Shown here in pieces: positions 34,852 to 49,459 of a stretch of DNA of 64,000 nt. Positions within the stretch are counted from its first letter, which is position 1; each line of letters opens with the position of its first letter. This DNA is from Chromatiaceae bacterium (GTDB lineage: Bacteria > Pseudomonadota > Gammaproteobacteria > Chromatiales > Chromatiaceae): contig REDK01000158.1 in assembly GCA_007693535.1 (NCBI GenBank), positions 1-64,000 of the forward strand, read 5' to 3'. The notes under the pieces are model-generated. The model was given only the letters and a program-made list of their open reading frames with translations. It was not told the DNA's origin and did not search any database. Position numbers and translations under genes: made by a program.

Positions 34852-36351
34852 CTACGCCTGGCCCTGAGTTTGGCTCTGACTCTGGCTTTGACCCTCGGCG
34901 GGACCGCTGTCGGGCAGGATCCAGGTATCCTTGCTGCCGCCGCCCTGGGAGGAGTTGACCACCAATGATCCTTTGCGCAAGGCCACCCGGGTCAGACCGC
35001 CCATGGTGACCTGGCGGCGATCGGCGGAGAGGATGAACGGGCGCAGATCGACGTGCCGCGGCTCGATGCCGGCCTTGGTCACCGTGGGGACTGTGGACAG
35101 GCTCAGGGTCGGCTGGGCGATGTAGTTGCGAGGGTCCTTCTTGATCGCAGCGGCGATGCGGTCGCGTTCGGCCTGGGTCGAGGCCGGCCCCACCAGCATC
35201 CCATAGCCACCCGACTCGTTGGCCGGCTTCACCACCAGTTCAGCGAGATGCTCCAAGACATATTGCATGTCCGCCGGCTCCATACAGCGGTAGGTGGGGA
35301 CGTTGGGGATGATCGGGGCCTCGCCGAGATAATATTGGATGATCTCGGGGACGAAGGCATAGACCACCTTGTCGTCAGCCACCCCGGCCCCGGGGGCATT
35401 GGCCAGGGCCACCTTGCCGGCAGTCCAGGCCCGCATCAACCCCGGAACACCGAGGCTGGATTCGGAATTGAACGCCTCCGGGTCCAGGAACAGGTCGTCG
35501 ATGCGTCGATAGATCACATCCACCTGCGCCGGGCCATCAACGGTGCGCATGTAGCAGCAATCGTCGTCGGCCACGAACAAGTCGCGCCCTTCGACCAGGG
35601 TCGCGCCCATCTGCTGGGCCAGGTAGGAGTGCTCGAAATAGGCCGAGTTGTAGATGCCCGGGGTCAGCACCACCACCTCGGGGTACTCGGCCGGGCGTGG
35701 CGACAGGGCGGCGAGGGTGTCGAAGAGCTGCGACGGATAATCGTCCACCGGCAGGGGGGCGTAATGCTCGAACAGCTCCGGGAAGACGCGCTTGGTGACC
35801 AGCCGATTTTCCAGCATGTAGGACACGCCGGAGGGGACGCGCAGGTTGTCCTCCAGGACATAGAGGGTCCCATCGGCATCGCGCACCAGATCGGAACCGC
35901 AGATATGTGCCCAGACACCTAGCGGCGGATCGACGCCGACGCACTGGGGCCGGAAATTCACCGACTTGGCCAGCACCTCCTCGGGAAAAACGCCATCCTT
36001 GACGATGCGCTGGTCGTGGTAGAGGTCGTCGATGAACAGGTTGAGGGCCTTGACCCGCTGCTTGAGCCCGGCCTCGACCTGCCGCCACTCGCGCTCCGGG
36101 ATCACCCGCGGGATCACGTCGAAGGGCCACGCGCGATCGATCGCCCCGCCCTCCTCGGAGTAGACGGTGAAGGTGATGCCCATCTCCTTGATGGCCACCT
36201 CGGCCGCCTCCTGGCGAGCGACCAGCTCGTCGAGGCCGAGGGCGGCAAGGTCGGCGGCGAGGGCCTCGGTCTCGGCGCGCGGCTCACCCGGCGCGGCTAG
36301 CAGTTCGTCGTAGAATCCCACGCTTGGATAGTCGGTCCAGTCGATGCCCAT
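34852..36351 (-). CDS. Circularly permuted type 2 ATP-grasp protein
   Basis: This 499-residue ligase belongs to the DUF404/DUF407 group. Visible signs are FRPQCVGVDPPLGVWAHICGSDLVRDADGTLYVLEDNLRVPSGVSYMLENR, PGIYNSAYFEHSYLAQQMG, VVKPANESGGYGMLVGP and RHVDLRPFILS. The enzyme is predicted to form a peptide-like bond with ATP; no substrate is established. A Gln/Ser-rich end (SQSQSQTQGQA) follows the domain. It is first in a two-gene unit with the alpha-E gene and divergent from the Anbu-type peptidase gene. Confidence 0.9.
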   Translation of the reverse strand: MGIDWTDYPSVGFYDELLAAPGEPRAETEALAADLAALGLDELVARQEAAEVAIKEMGITFTVYSEEGGAIDRAWPFDVIPRVIPEREWRQVEAGLKQRVKALNLFIDDLYHDQRIVKDGVFPEEVLAKSVNFRPQCVGVDPPLGVWAHICGSDLVRDADGTLYVLEDNLRVPSGVSYMLENRLVTKRVFPELFEHYAPLPVDDYPSQLFDTLAALSPRPAEYPEVVVLTPGIYNSAYFEHSYLAQQMGATLVEGRDLFVADDDCCYMRTVDGPAQVDVIYRRIDDLFLDPEAFNSESSLGVPGLMRAWTAGKVALANAPGAGVADDKVVYAFVPEIIQYYLGEAPIIPNVPTYRCMEPADMQYVLEHLAELVVKPANESGGYGMLVGPASTQAERDRIAAAIKKDPRNYIAQPTLSLSTVPTVTKAGIEPRHVDLRPFILSADRRQVTMGGLTRVALRKGSLVVNSSQGGGSKDTWILPDSGPAEGQSQSQSQTQGQA

Positions 36352-36627
36352 GCCCCCACCGTGCCCCCATTTTGACCTGTTGCCGAAGGCCGTGATTGTG
36401 GCGCCTGCCGTGGTAACAGTTCAATGGGCTGGCGTGCGCAGCCGTGACGTTGGCGCCCGCGTGAAAACACCCCGGAGATCACCCCGCCTGACATGGCACT
36501 GCAACCGGAGACCCGGGGAACCCAAGCGAGTGCGCTCGGGCCGTCGGCCAAGCCATCCGCGCCGATTGCCTTTAGGCCTGACTCCATCTCAGAATCGAAT
36601 TGACCGCCAACCACTGCAGGACAACCG

Positions 36628-37392
36628 ATGACCTACTGCCTCGGCATCGCCGTGACCGATGGGCTGGTGCTGGCCTCGGACTCCCGGACCAACGCCGGTA
36701 TCGACTATGTGACCAGCTTCAGCAAGCTGCACGTGCTGAACCCGGCGCCGGACCGGCTGTTCGTGCTGCTCTCGGCCGGCAATCTGGCCAGCACCCAGGA
36801 GGTGATCAATCTAATCCATCGCGATCTGGATCAGCCCCTAACCGGCACCGGCGCGACCCTCATCACTGCCCGCTACCTGTTCGAGGCGGTCGACTACGTC
36901 GGCCGGGTCAGCCTGGCCGTGCAGCGCGACCGCGGCCCGACCCTGGCCGCCAGCGGGGTCAGCGCCCAAACCACGCTGATCCTCGGCGGCCAGATCGGCG
37001 GGCAGCCGCCAGGACTGTATCTGATCTACGCGGAAGGCAACTATATCTCCGCCTCCCCGGAGACCCCCTACCTGCAGATCGGCGAGAACAAATACGGCAA
37101 GCCGGCCCTGGATCGCATCGTGCGTCCCGACATGTCCCTGGAAGAGGCCGCTCGGCTGTGCCTGGTTTCGCTGGATGCCACCTCGCGCTCCAATCTCACT
37201 GTCGGCCCGCCCTTCGAGCTGGTCATTTATCCCCGCGACAGCCTCGCCATCCGCCAGCGCCTCAAGCTGGCCCAGGATGACCCACTGCTCACCAGCATCT
37301 CCCGCAGTTGGAATACCGGCCTGCGCGGCGCCTTCGCGGCCCTGCCCCACTTCGACTGGGAGCCGCGCGCGGAGGCCCAGCCGGCAGGCTAG
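36628..37392 (+). CDS. Anbu-type proteasome-like peptidase
   Basis: This 254-residue protein belongs to the bacterial Anbu (ancestral beta subunit) branch of the proteasome fold. The N-terminus MTYCLGIAVTDGLVLASDSRTNAG places Thr2 as the nucleophile after Met removal, with no propeptide; SDSRTNAG carries the conserved Asp-Ser-Arg segment. The family also conserves the later ENKYGKPALDR and SLDATSRSNLTVG, seen here. Anbu assembles into open helical rings, and its substrates are unknown. The ATP-grasp and alpha-E genes lie divergently 276 bp away. Confidence 0.9.
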   Translation: MTYCLGIAVTDGLVLASDSRTNAGIDYVTSFSKLHVLNPAPDRLFVLLSAGNLASTQEVINLIHRDLDQPLTGTGATLITARYLFEAVDYVGRVSLAVQRDRGPTLAASGVSAQTTLILGGQIGGQPPGLYLIYAEGNYISASPETPYLQIGENKYGKPALDRIVRPDMSLEEAARLCLVSLDATSRSNLTVGPPFELVIYPRDSLAIRQRLKLAQDDPLLTSISRSWNTGLRGAFAALPHFDWEPRAEAQPAG

Positions 37393-37488
37393 GGGACGGA
37401 TCGAGCGCGGCTGACGCTGCCGCGCGTTCCGCCGAACAACGGCCGCGGGGCGCCAGTGGCCGCGGCTGGCAGCCACGTCCGGCAGGGG

Positions 37489-40443
<2,955 letters not shown>

Positions 40444-40702
40444 GGCATCGGGGCGGCTGCTGGCGGATCAGCCAGGCAGTATACCCGAGCCGGGGCAGCG
40501 AACCGGCACTGCTCCCGTGACCGCGGCGCATCAATGGGGACAGAGTCGCCAGGACCGACTGGTCACCACCCCATCGGTCCGTGGCATTATTTCGCAATGG
40601 GCAACGATAACTCGTGCAGCAACTGACCAAGCGCACTTCCCCGACACGATGGAGTCGGGTTCAAATAGACGCCGATCAACGACGAGCGAGGAGCCGAAAC
40701 TG

Positions 40703-43477
<2,775 letters not shown>

Positions 43478-43577
43478 CCCCAGGGCCGACCCCGCTACCG
43501 GTCGGTGCCGGTCACCGACAGTGGCGATCACCGCGGCAGATCGCAGAGGTGCCGCGGGGTCGGTCTCCACCATCACC

Positions 43578-43602
43578 AAGCCGCCCCTCCGGGCGGCTTT
43601 TT
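43578..43602 (+). terminator. Rho-independent terminator of ppdK
   Basis: Stem GCCGCCC (43580-43586) and GGGCGGC (43591-43597) enclose loop CTCC and are followed by TTTTT (43598-43602), with AA before the stem. This is a textbook intrinsic terminator about 100 bp after the ppdK stop. Confidence 0.85.
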
Positions 43603-43749
43603 CATGGGCGCCGCCGATACCGCCGTGCGGCAACGCGGCCAGCCGCCAGGCCCTGGCGCTGTCCCGCCCGCCCCGCTAGCATACTAGTCATGCGGCTATT
43701 TCCACTCGCTACTAAGGGTAGATTGCCGCACCCTCGGCCCAATAAATCC

Positions 43750-43765
43750 CTCGACGCAAGTCGAG
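43750..43765 (+). promoter_or_regulatory. Leader hairpin before the DsrC-like gene
   Basis: CTCGAC and GTCGAG enclose a GCAA tetraloop of the stable GNRA class, followed by TATTT. It lies 35 bp before the start codon and so within the probable leader RNA. It may stabilise the mRNA or act as a weak attenuator. Confidence 0.4.
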
Positions 43766-43799
43766 TATTTCTGGCCGTTCAGCGAAGTGAGGTATCGAA

Positions 43800-44096
43800 A
43801 TGGCTGTCACCGTCGCCCTGGATAACGAGGGGTTTCTGGTCAATCGCGACGACTGGAGCGAGGCTCTGGCCGTGGATCTGGCCGGTCAGGACGAGTTCGA
43901 GATGACCGAGCAGGTCATGGGCTTCATCCGTGAGGCGCGGGCGATGTACGATAACGACGGGGTGGTGCCGCCGATCCGCATCTTCGCCAAACGACAGGGG
44001 GTCTCCACCAAAGACCTCTACACTGTCTTCAAGAAGGGCCCGATGAAGCTGATCTGCAAATGGGGTGGTCTGCCCAAGCCCACCGGCTGCGTCTGA
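43800..44096 (+). CDS. DsrC/TusE-family sulfur-carrier protein with two C-terminal cysteines
   Basis: This 98-residue protein ends in LICKWGGLPKPTGCV. The penultimate Cys97 is the persulfide-carrying cysteine, and Cys86 stands exactly 11 residues earlier, the DsrC arrangement that allows an intramolecular disulfide or trisulfide. However, the seven to eight-residue insertion that marks true DsrC before the LY..F segment is missing (KRQGVSTKDLYTVF), as in TusE. It is therefore intermediate between the DsrC and TusE types. It is not next to dsrAB or tusBCD here. A 72-residue unknown gene follows 158 bp downstream on the same strand. Confidence 0.88.
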   Translation: MAVTVALDNEGFLVNRDDWSEALAVDLAGQDEFEMTEQVMGFIREARAMYDNDGVVPPIRIFAKRQGVSTKDLYTVFKKGPMKLICKWGGLPKPTGCV

Positions 44097-44254
44097 CCCC
44101 CGCCAAGGCTGCGCGTGCGGCTGCCGCTGCGCCGCGACCGACCGTGCACCCGTGGCTGCCCCCGCCGGCGGGGCAACGGGCCCGATCCCAACCGCACCAA
44201 CCAGCGATACAAGGCCTCATCTCAACAACGACAACTGACAGCACGGAGACTGAC

Positions 44255-44473
44255 ATGTCCGGGGTGTTATCCTTCAAAGGCGATCCACTGTGGAAGCGCG
44301 CCGCCGATCCGGGCTACCGCATCGGCTGGCGTAGCAAAGCCGGTTTTGAAAAGGGCCATTTCGACGAGGAAATGACCTATGGCGAGGCCGAGCAGAAGGC
44401 CAGCGAACTGGCTGCGGCCGAGCCCAGCAAGACCTTTTTCCCAGAACTGATCATCATCGAAAAGGGTCGTTAA
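44255..44473 (+). CDS. Conserved-looking 72-residue protein of unknown function
   Basis: The protein starts at ATG 44255 with GGAG (44245-44248) ahead. It reads MSGVLSFKGDPLWKRAADPG, then an acidic/basic mix with FDEEMTYGEAEQKASELAAA, ending FPELIIIEKGR. No signal peptide, membrane segment or Cys is seen; it is a small soluble protein with a probable helix in the middle and a beta end. I do not recognise the family. Its position downstream of the DsrC-like gene makes it a candidate partner. Its stop codon TAA is supplied by the first bases of dispersed repeat copy B. Confidence 0.6.
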   Translation: MSGVLSFKGDPLWKRAADPGYRIGWRSKAGFEKGHFDEEMTYGEAEQKASELAAAEPSKTFFPELIIIEKGR

Positions 44474-44648
44474 GGCGATTACCGGAAACTTTGATGCCAG
44501 ATGACGCAGGATTGCCGTTCGCCTTCCGTTCGCCTTAAAGGCGGGCTAGCGGGCGCATCGCAAGCGCTGTGACTGCCAGCGCGACGCCGAAGGCAGGCGT
44601 CAAGACCAGTCAGATGGTACGAAAGTTGACAGAAATCGCCGAAGGTCG
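44471..44648 (+). repeat. MITE-like dispersed repeat, copy B
   Basis: This 178-bp copy matches 6003-6171 from TAAGGCG to GGTCG. It contains an extra 11 bases from a direct duplication (CGTTCGCCTTC then CGTTCGCCTTA), which explains most of the length difference. The terminal inverted repeat is AACTTTGATGCCAGATGAC against the reverse complement of GTCAGATGGTACGAAAGTT, 14 of 19 matching. Its first TAA ends the 72-residue gene, so the element or its insertion now defines that reading frame's end. Confidence 0.75.
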
Positions 44649-44731
44649 CCCCCGGCATCGGCGCTCGCCGCTGCCGGGTGATCGGGTGTCAGGGAGCAGG
44701 CCAGAAACCGTCCCCTTCGGACCCCTCACCC

Positions 44732-47700
44732 ATGGAGACACTCCAGGTCGACGCCAGCAGCGGCAGCCTCACCGGCCTGCTCGACATCGAACAGCTCAAG
44801 CCGCTGCTGGAACGCTTCTGTGCGGCGTTCGGGGTCGCGGCAATGATCACCAACCGGGAGGGCGAGGTACTCGCCAGCGCGACTCGGCAGGAGGAGATCT
44901 GCAGCAACCAGGCCGGCGATCCGGTTGCGGCGACGGCACCGGTGCGTTGTCTGGAGCTGGGGCTACGCCTGGCCGCCTACCAACGCGAGACCCCGGCGCA
45001 GCCCTTTGCGCTGATCGACTGCGCCGATGGCCTGGGGGGCGCGGTCACCCCGCTGTGGATCGAGGGCGAGCATGTGGCCAACATCTGCATCGGCCCCTTT
45101 CTGCCGGCGCCGATCGATGCCGGCACCGGCAAGGTACAGCCCGCCAAGCGTAGCCTGACACTCATGACTGCAGATGCGACCGTGGCAGCCCCAGAACTGC
45201 CGCGGGAACGCCTGCCGGCGATACTTGGGTTTCTGGCCGCCTTCACCGAGACCCTGATCGCCCTGAACCTGGCCCGGCGCCGCGCCGCCGAGGGGCCGCG
45301 CGCCGACGAATTGCGCCGTGGCTGCGAGGCCGCATTGAGTCTGGCCGAGGATGCGGAAGAGGCTCAAGCCGAAGAGGCTCAACAGGCACGCGCGCAGAAG
45401 GCCCGCTATTTCGAGACCCTGGAAGAGCAGGTCCACGAACGCACCGAGGAACTACGCCGCAACCGCGAGGAACTGCAGGCGATCCTGGATAACTCGCCGG
45501 TGCTGATTCATGTCAAGGACAGCGCCGGGCGCTACACCCTGGTCAATCATCGCTGGGCCGAACTGGCCCAGATCCCGGAAGACCAAGCGCTCGGCCATAC
45601 CGACGCCGAGGTGTTTCCGCCGGCACTGGCCGCCGAACTGAGCCGCGACGACCATCGGGTACTGGTCGATGGCCAGGCCTATCAGGTCGAGGACATCCGC
45701 CATCACGCGGGTCAGGACCTCGTGTTCTACACCTACAAATTCCCGCTGCTGGACGATCGGGGCCGGCCCTACGGCATCTGTGGCATCTCCCACGACGTCA
45801 CGGAACTCAAGCGCGCCGAACAGGAACTGCGCCAAGCCCGCGACCTGGCCGAGGACGCCAACCGCGCGAAATCCGACTTTCTGGCCAATATGAGCCACGA
45901 GATCCGGACCCCGCTCAACGCCATCATCGGCATGACCCATCTGGCCCTCGGGACCGATCTCACCCCGCGCCAACGCAGCTTCATCGACAAGACACATCGC
46001 TCGGCCCAGTCGTTGCTGGGCATCATCAACGACATCCTCGATTTCTCCAAGATCGAGGCCGCCAAGCTGAGCCTGGAATCGACTGGCTTCCGCCTCACCG
46101 AGGTCCTCGAGGACCTGGCCACGACGATCGGCCTGAAGGCCGAGGACAAGGGCATCGAACTGCTGTTCGACTGCGACCCGGACATCCCCGACGCGTTGCT
46201 CGGTGATCCGCTTCGGCTCGGCCAGATCCTGATCAACCTCGGCAACAATGCGGTGAAGTTCACCGAAGACGGCGAGATCCTGGTCTGTACGCGCCTGCTC
46301 GAAAGCGACAACCAGCACCTCAAACTGCATTTCTCGATCCACGACACCGGCATTGGCCTGACCCCGACCCAGCAGGCGCGGTTGTTTCGCCCCTTCACCC
46401 AGGCTGACAGTTCCACCACCCGCCGCTTCGGCGGCACCGGGCTGGGGCTGGCGATCTGCAAGCGTCTGGTCGGTCTGATGGGGGGCGATATCTGGGTGGA
46501 GAGCACGCCCGAGGTCGGCAGCGTGTTCCATTTCACTGCCCGCTTCGAGCATGACCGGCAAGCCCTGGCGGCGACGACCGCCGCGGAGGCGATCACCACA
46601 GCGGTGCTGGTGGTCGATGACAATGCCACTGCGCGCCGGGTGCTGACCGCGATGGTGCGCGCTCGCGGCCTGCCAGTCACCGAGGCCGCGGACGGTCGCG
46701 GCGCCCTGGCCGCGATCCGCGCGGCCCAGGCCACGGGCGAACCCTTCGGCCTGGTCCTGATGGACTGGCGTATGCCGGATCTGGACGGGCTGGAGACGAC
46801 GCGCCAGCTCCACGCGGCAGCCGATATCGACCCCAAGCCGCGGGTCATCATCATCACCGCCCATGGGCAAGCCGAAGCGGACGAAGAAGTTGGTGAACTG
46901 CCCATTGCCGGCTATCTGACCAAGCCGGTGAGCCCGGCCCAACTGCAGGCCCTGCTGGCACCAGCAGCAGACGCCGATGATCCCACCGTGCCCGCGGCCG
47001 CCACCGGCACGCTGCCGCCGAACACCCGCGTGCTCCTGGTCGAGGACCATGAGATCAACCAGCAACTGGCGATTGCATTGCTGACCAGTATCGGCATCGG
47101 CGTGGACCTGGCCCATAACGGCTGCGAGGCGGTTGCTATGGTTGCCGCCGACAATTACGACGCAGTGCTGATGGACATTCAGATGCCAGAGATGGACGGT
47201 TACGAGGCGGCCCGGCGCATCCGCGGCGAACTGGGCCAGACCCGGCTGCCGATCATTGCCATGACCGCCAGTGCGCTACCGGCAGACCGGGAACAGGCCC
47301 TGGCGGCCGGCATGAACGACCATATCGGTAAACCCATCGATGTGCAGATCATGCACGCGACCCTGGCGCGCTGGATCGGGCACCCGGTCAGCGCTGCCCC
47401 AATCGCTCCCACTCGAGCGGCCGGGCGCGCCGCTAGCCGGCCCGACGGATCAGCGGTCGCATCCGCTAGCGCCACCCTCCCCGAGCCGAGCGCATCGCCA
47501 TCGCTGCCCGCCGCTAGCGGCCTGGACCTGGCGACTGGCCTGACCGCCTGCCGGCAGAAGATCGGTCTGTATCTGAAGCTGCTCCGACGCTTCCGTGCCG
47601 AATACCGCGACTACGCCGCGCGCCTGCAGACGGACCTGGCGGCAGCAGCCAGCGCGCCGCCCGACCAGCAGGGCCGGTGGCAGCGGCTGGCGCGCAGCCT

Positions 47701-48298
47701 GCATGGCCTAAAAGGCATCGCTGCCAACCTCGGGGCGCAGGCGGTGGCCACTGCAGCCGCTGCCCTGGAGGCGGCGCTGGAGCAGACCCTGACGGATGCC
47801 GACACAGCGGCGCCGACGACGCCGATCGAACCCCTGACCGCCGCACTGATCCAGGCCTTGGCACGCACCGGTGCTGCCATCGACGCCCTCTCCGCCGCGG
47901 ACCTGCGGCCCGCGGCGCCGGCCACCGGACATCAGCCTGCACTGCAGACCGGGCAACTGCGACCGGCCCAGGAACTGGTCGACCGCCTGGCCGGTCTGCT
48001 GGCCGACTGCGATGCTGCCTCCTTGGAGGTGGCCGCGGCACTGGCCGAACGCCTGGCCCCCGATGGCCGTCTGGGCGGCCTCGCCGCGCGCCTGACCGAA
48101 CAGGTACAAGGCTTCGATTTTGCCACCGCCAGCCACCAGCTCGACGAACTCCGCGTCGCGATCGAGGCCGGCATCAAAGCCGGCAGCGGGGCCTGGAACA
48201 CACCCGGCGCCGCGCCAGCGGAGCCAGCAATGGCGCTGACGCCGAACAACACGAGCGATGCTTGCGCAACCCAAGCCGGAACCAGCACCGGGACCTGA
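44732..48298 (+). CDS. Hybrid sensor histidine kinase (PocR-PAS-HisKA-HATPase-REC-REC-HPt)
   Basis: This 1188-residue phosphorelay protein has no membrane helix and is probably cytoplasmic. A PocR sensory domain fills about residues 10-165 ([30 protein letters not shown]), then a coiled coil (about 200-250), a PAS domain (about 252-370) and HisKA with H389 in [11 protein letters not shown]. HATPase follows with [25 protein letters not shown]1 has D678 ([10 protein letters not shown]), REC2 has D815 ([13 protein letters not shown]), and the HPt domain has H991 ([13 protein letters not shown]). An Ala-rich tail of 190 residues follows and is unassigned. PocR domains bind small hydrocarbon derivatives in known cases; the ligand here is unknown. 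ATG 44732 is preferred over GTG 44678. No separate output regulator is adjacent. Confidence 0.9.
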   Translation: METLQVDASSGSLTGLLDIEQLKPLLERFCAAFGVAAMITNREGEVLASATRQEEICSNQAGDPVAATAPVRCLELGLRLAAYQRETPAQPFALIDCADGLGGAVTPLWIEGEHVANICIGPFLPAPIDAGTGKVQPAKRSLTLMTADATVAAPELPRERLPAILGFLAAFTETLIALNLARRRAAEGPRADELRRGCEAALSLAEDAEEAQAEEAQQARAQKARYFETLEEQVHERTEELRRNREELQAILDNSPVLIHVKDSAGRYTLVNHRWAELAQIPEDQALGHTDAEVFPPALAAELSRDDHRVLVDGQAYQVEDIRHHAGQDLVFYTYKFPLLDDRGRPYGICGISHDVTELKRAEQELRQARDLAEDANRAKSDFLANMSHEIRTPLNAIIGMTHLALGTDLTPRQRSFIDKTHRSAQSLLGIINDILDFSKIEAAKLSLESTGFRLTEVLEDLATTIGLKAEDKGIELLFDCDPDIPDALLGDPLRLGQILINLGNNAVKFTEDGEILVCTRLLESDNQHLKLHFSIHDTGIGLTPTQQARLFRPFTQADSSTTRRFGGTGLGLAICKRLVGLMGGDIWVESTPEVGSVFHFTARFEHDRQALAATTAAEAITTAVLVVDDNATARRVLTAMVRARGLPVTEAADGRGALAAIRAAQATGEPFGLVLMDWRMPDLDGLETTRQLHAAADIDPKPRVIIITAHGQAEADEEVGELPIAGYLTKPVSPAQLQALLAPAADADDPTVPAAATGTLPPNTRVLLVEDHEINQQLAIALLTSIGIGVDLAHNGCEAVAMVAADNYDAVLMDIQMPEMDGYEAARRIRGELGQTRLPIIAMTASALPADREQALAAGMNDHIGKPIDVQIMHATLARWIGHPVSAAPIAPTRAAGRAASRPDGSAVASASATLPEPSASPSLPAASGLDLATGLTACRQKIGLYLKLLRRFRAEYRDYAARLQTDLAAAASAPPDQQGRWQRLARSLHGLKGIAANLGAQAVATAAAALEAALEQTLTDADTAAPTTPIEPLTAALIQALARTGAAIDALSAADLRPAAPATGHQPALQTGQLRPAQELVDRLAGLLADCDAASLEVAAALAERLAPDGRLGGLAARLTEQVQGFDFATASHQLDELRVAIEAGIKAGSGAWNTPGAAPAEPAMALTPNNTSDACATQAGTSTGT

Positions 48299-48314
48299 GC
48301 CGCACTGCCGCGCA

Positions 48315-49283
48315 TCAGCCGGCGCCAGAACGCATCCCCGACCCGACCACGGTCGCCGACGCGACCGGTGCCAGCACCGATCCTCGGTCAAGCTGCTCCG
48401 GGTTCACCGGCCGACCATCCGCGCCAAAACACAGGCCCTGCGAGAGGGCGATCAAATCGCCCTCGCCCAAGGGCTGCCAGCGTTCATCGGTGAGCGGCAC
48501 GCTGGCCACCAGCGCCACATCCTGGCGGATACTCTTCAGGCGCACCCCGGCCTCGGCCAGTTCCGGGGCGGCCCGCCAGCAGCAACGCTGCAGCAGATAG
48601 AGTCCCGGCGCGCGCAGACAGCCGTCGGCCTGGGTCCGCCGATCGGCATGCACGAATAGGGCATCGCCATCGGCATAGATGAAATTGGCCGAGCCCAATC
48701 GGCGCAATTCGCGCGCATAGTCGGCCAGCAGCGCGAGCCGCGCCGACAGCGCCGGGACGGTGCCGGCGGCAGCATCCCACAGCGGGGTCAGGCGGGTCAG
48801 CAGGCCGCAGAAGGCGCGCTCCGAATCGGAATCGCCGATTGGGCGAAAACGGCTGCCAGCGGTCACCGGAACCAGGACCGAGTCCGCAATCGCCGCTGCA
48901 ACCGGGGTCACAACCGGGTTCACAACCGCTGCGGCGGCGGCCAGTGCCGGCAGATCGCCATTGTGGGCAAACACATGCATATGCCCGCCGAGTTCCCGCG
49001 AAAACGGTTGGGTATTGCGCAGCGAGCGCTCGCCGAAGGTGGCCAGGCGGATATGGGAGACGGCCATGCGCGTCCGCAGCCCCTGGCGTTCCATGAACTG
49101 CATCAACGGACTCTTGCAGGCCGGATGCGGTTCGCGCAGCAACAAGCAATCCGGCCCTTCGTAAAAGGCCAAGCCCCAACCGTCGCGGTGCGGGCCTTCG
49201 TCGCCGCCATGCCGGGCCAGGCGCTCCAGGGAGAACCCCAGCGTCGCCGGCACGCGGCTGGACATCGCAAACAGTTCACACAT
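48315..49283 (-). CDS. Class II glutamine amidotransferase (YafJ/EgtC-like)
   Basis: This 322-residue protein has an N-terminal nucleophile Cys2 (MCELFAMSSR) and the class II GATase segments HRDGWGLAFYEG, SHIRLATFGERSLRNTQPF and FAHNGDL. The partner synthetase is unknown, as for YafJ proteins. A hydrophobic Val/Ala-rich insertion (AAVVNPVVTPVAAAIADSVL) follows the FAHNGDL motif and is coded by short direct repeats near 48895-48930. ATG 49283 is chosen because Cys must be residue 2. It is convergent with the kinase gene, with only 16 bp between stops. Confidence 0.85.
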   Translation of the reverse strand: MCELFAMSSRVPATLGFSLERLARHGGDEGPHRDGWGLAFYEGPDCLLLREPHPACKSPLMQFMERQGLRTRMAVSHIRLATFGERSLRNTQPFSRELGGHMHVFAHNGDLPALAAAAAVVNPVVTPVAAAIADSVLVPVTAGSRFRPIGDSDSERAFCGLLTRLTPLWDAAAGTVPALSARLALLADYARELRRLGSANFIYADGDALFVHADRRTQADGCLRAPGLYLLQRCCWRAAPELAEAGVRLKSIRQDVALVASVPLTDERWQPLGEGDLIALSQGLCFGADGRPVNPEQLDRGSVLAPVASATVVGSGMRSGAG

Positions 49284-49459
49284 GGACGAACTCGCTGCGC
49301 AGGCTGAATCGGAACGGCACTGCTGCCAAGGCCGCAGCAAGGTCAACGCCCGGCGTTGGCAGTCTTCGTTGCGGCCCCGGCGGCATTCGCGGATGATCGT
49401 GAAGCACGTTCATCAGCCCGCCGCCCCCTGCCCCGCCCTCGACGCGAGAACCATCCCGC

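Larger units (their letters stand above)
43478..43799. other. Intergenic region, ppdK / DsrC-like gene
   Basis: This 322-bp spacer contains the ppdK terminator (43578-43602) and a small leader hairpin (43750-43765) before the next gene. Nothing else is recognised. Confidence 0.5.

Noticed and set aside
45452-47116. 554-residue minus-strand frame
   Set aside because: It is antisense to the hybrid kinase, whose domains are continuous on the plus strand.
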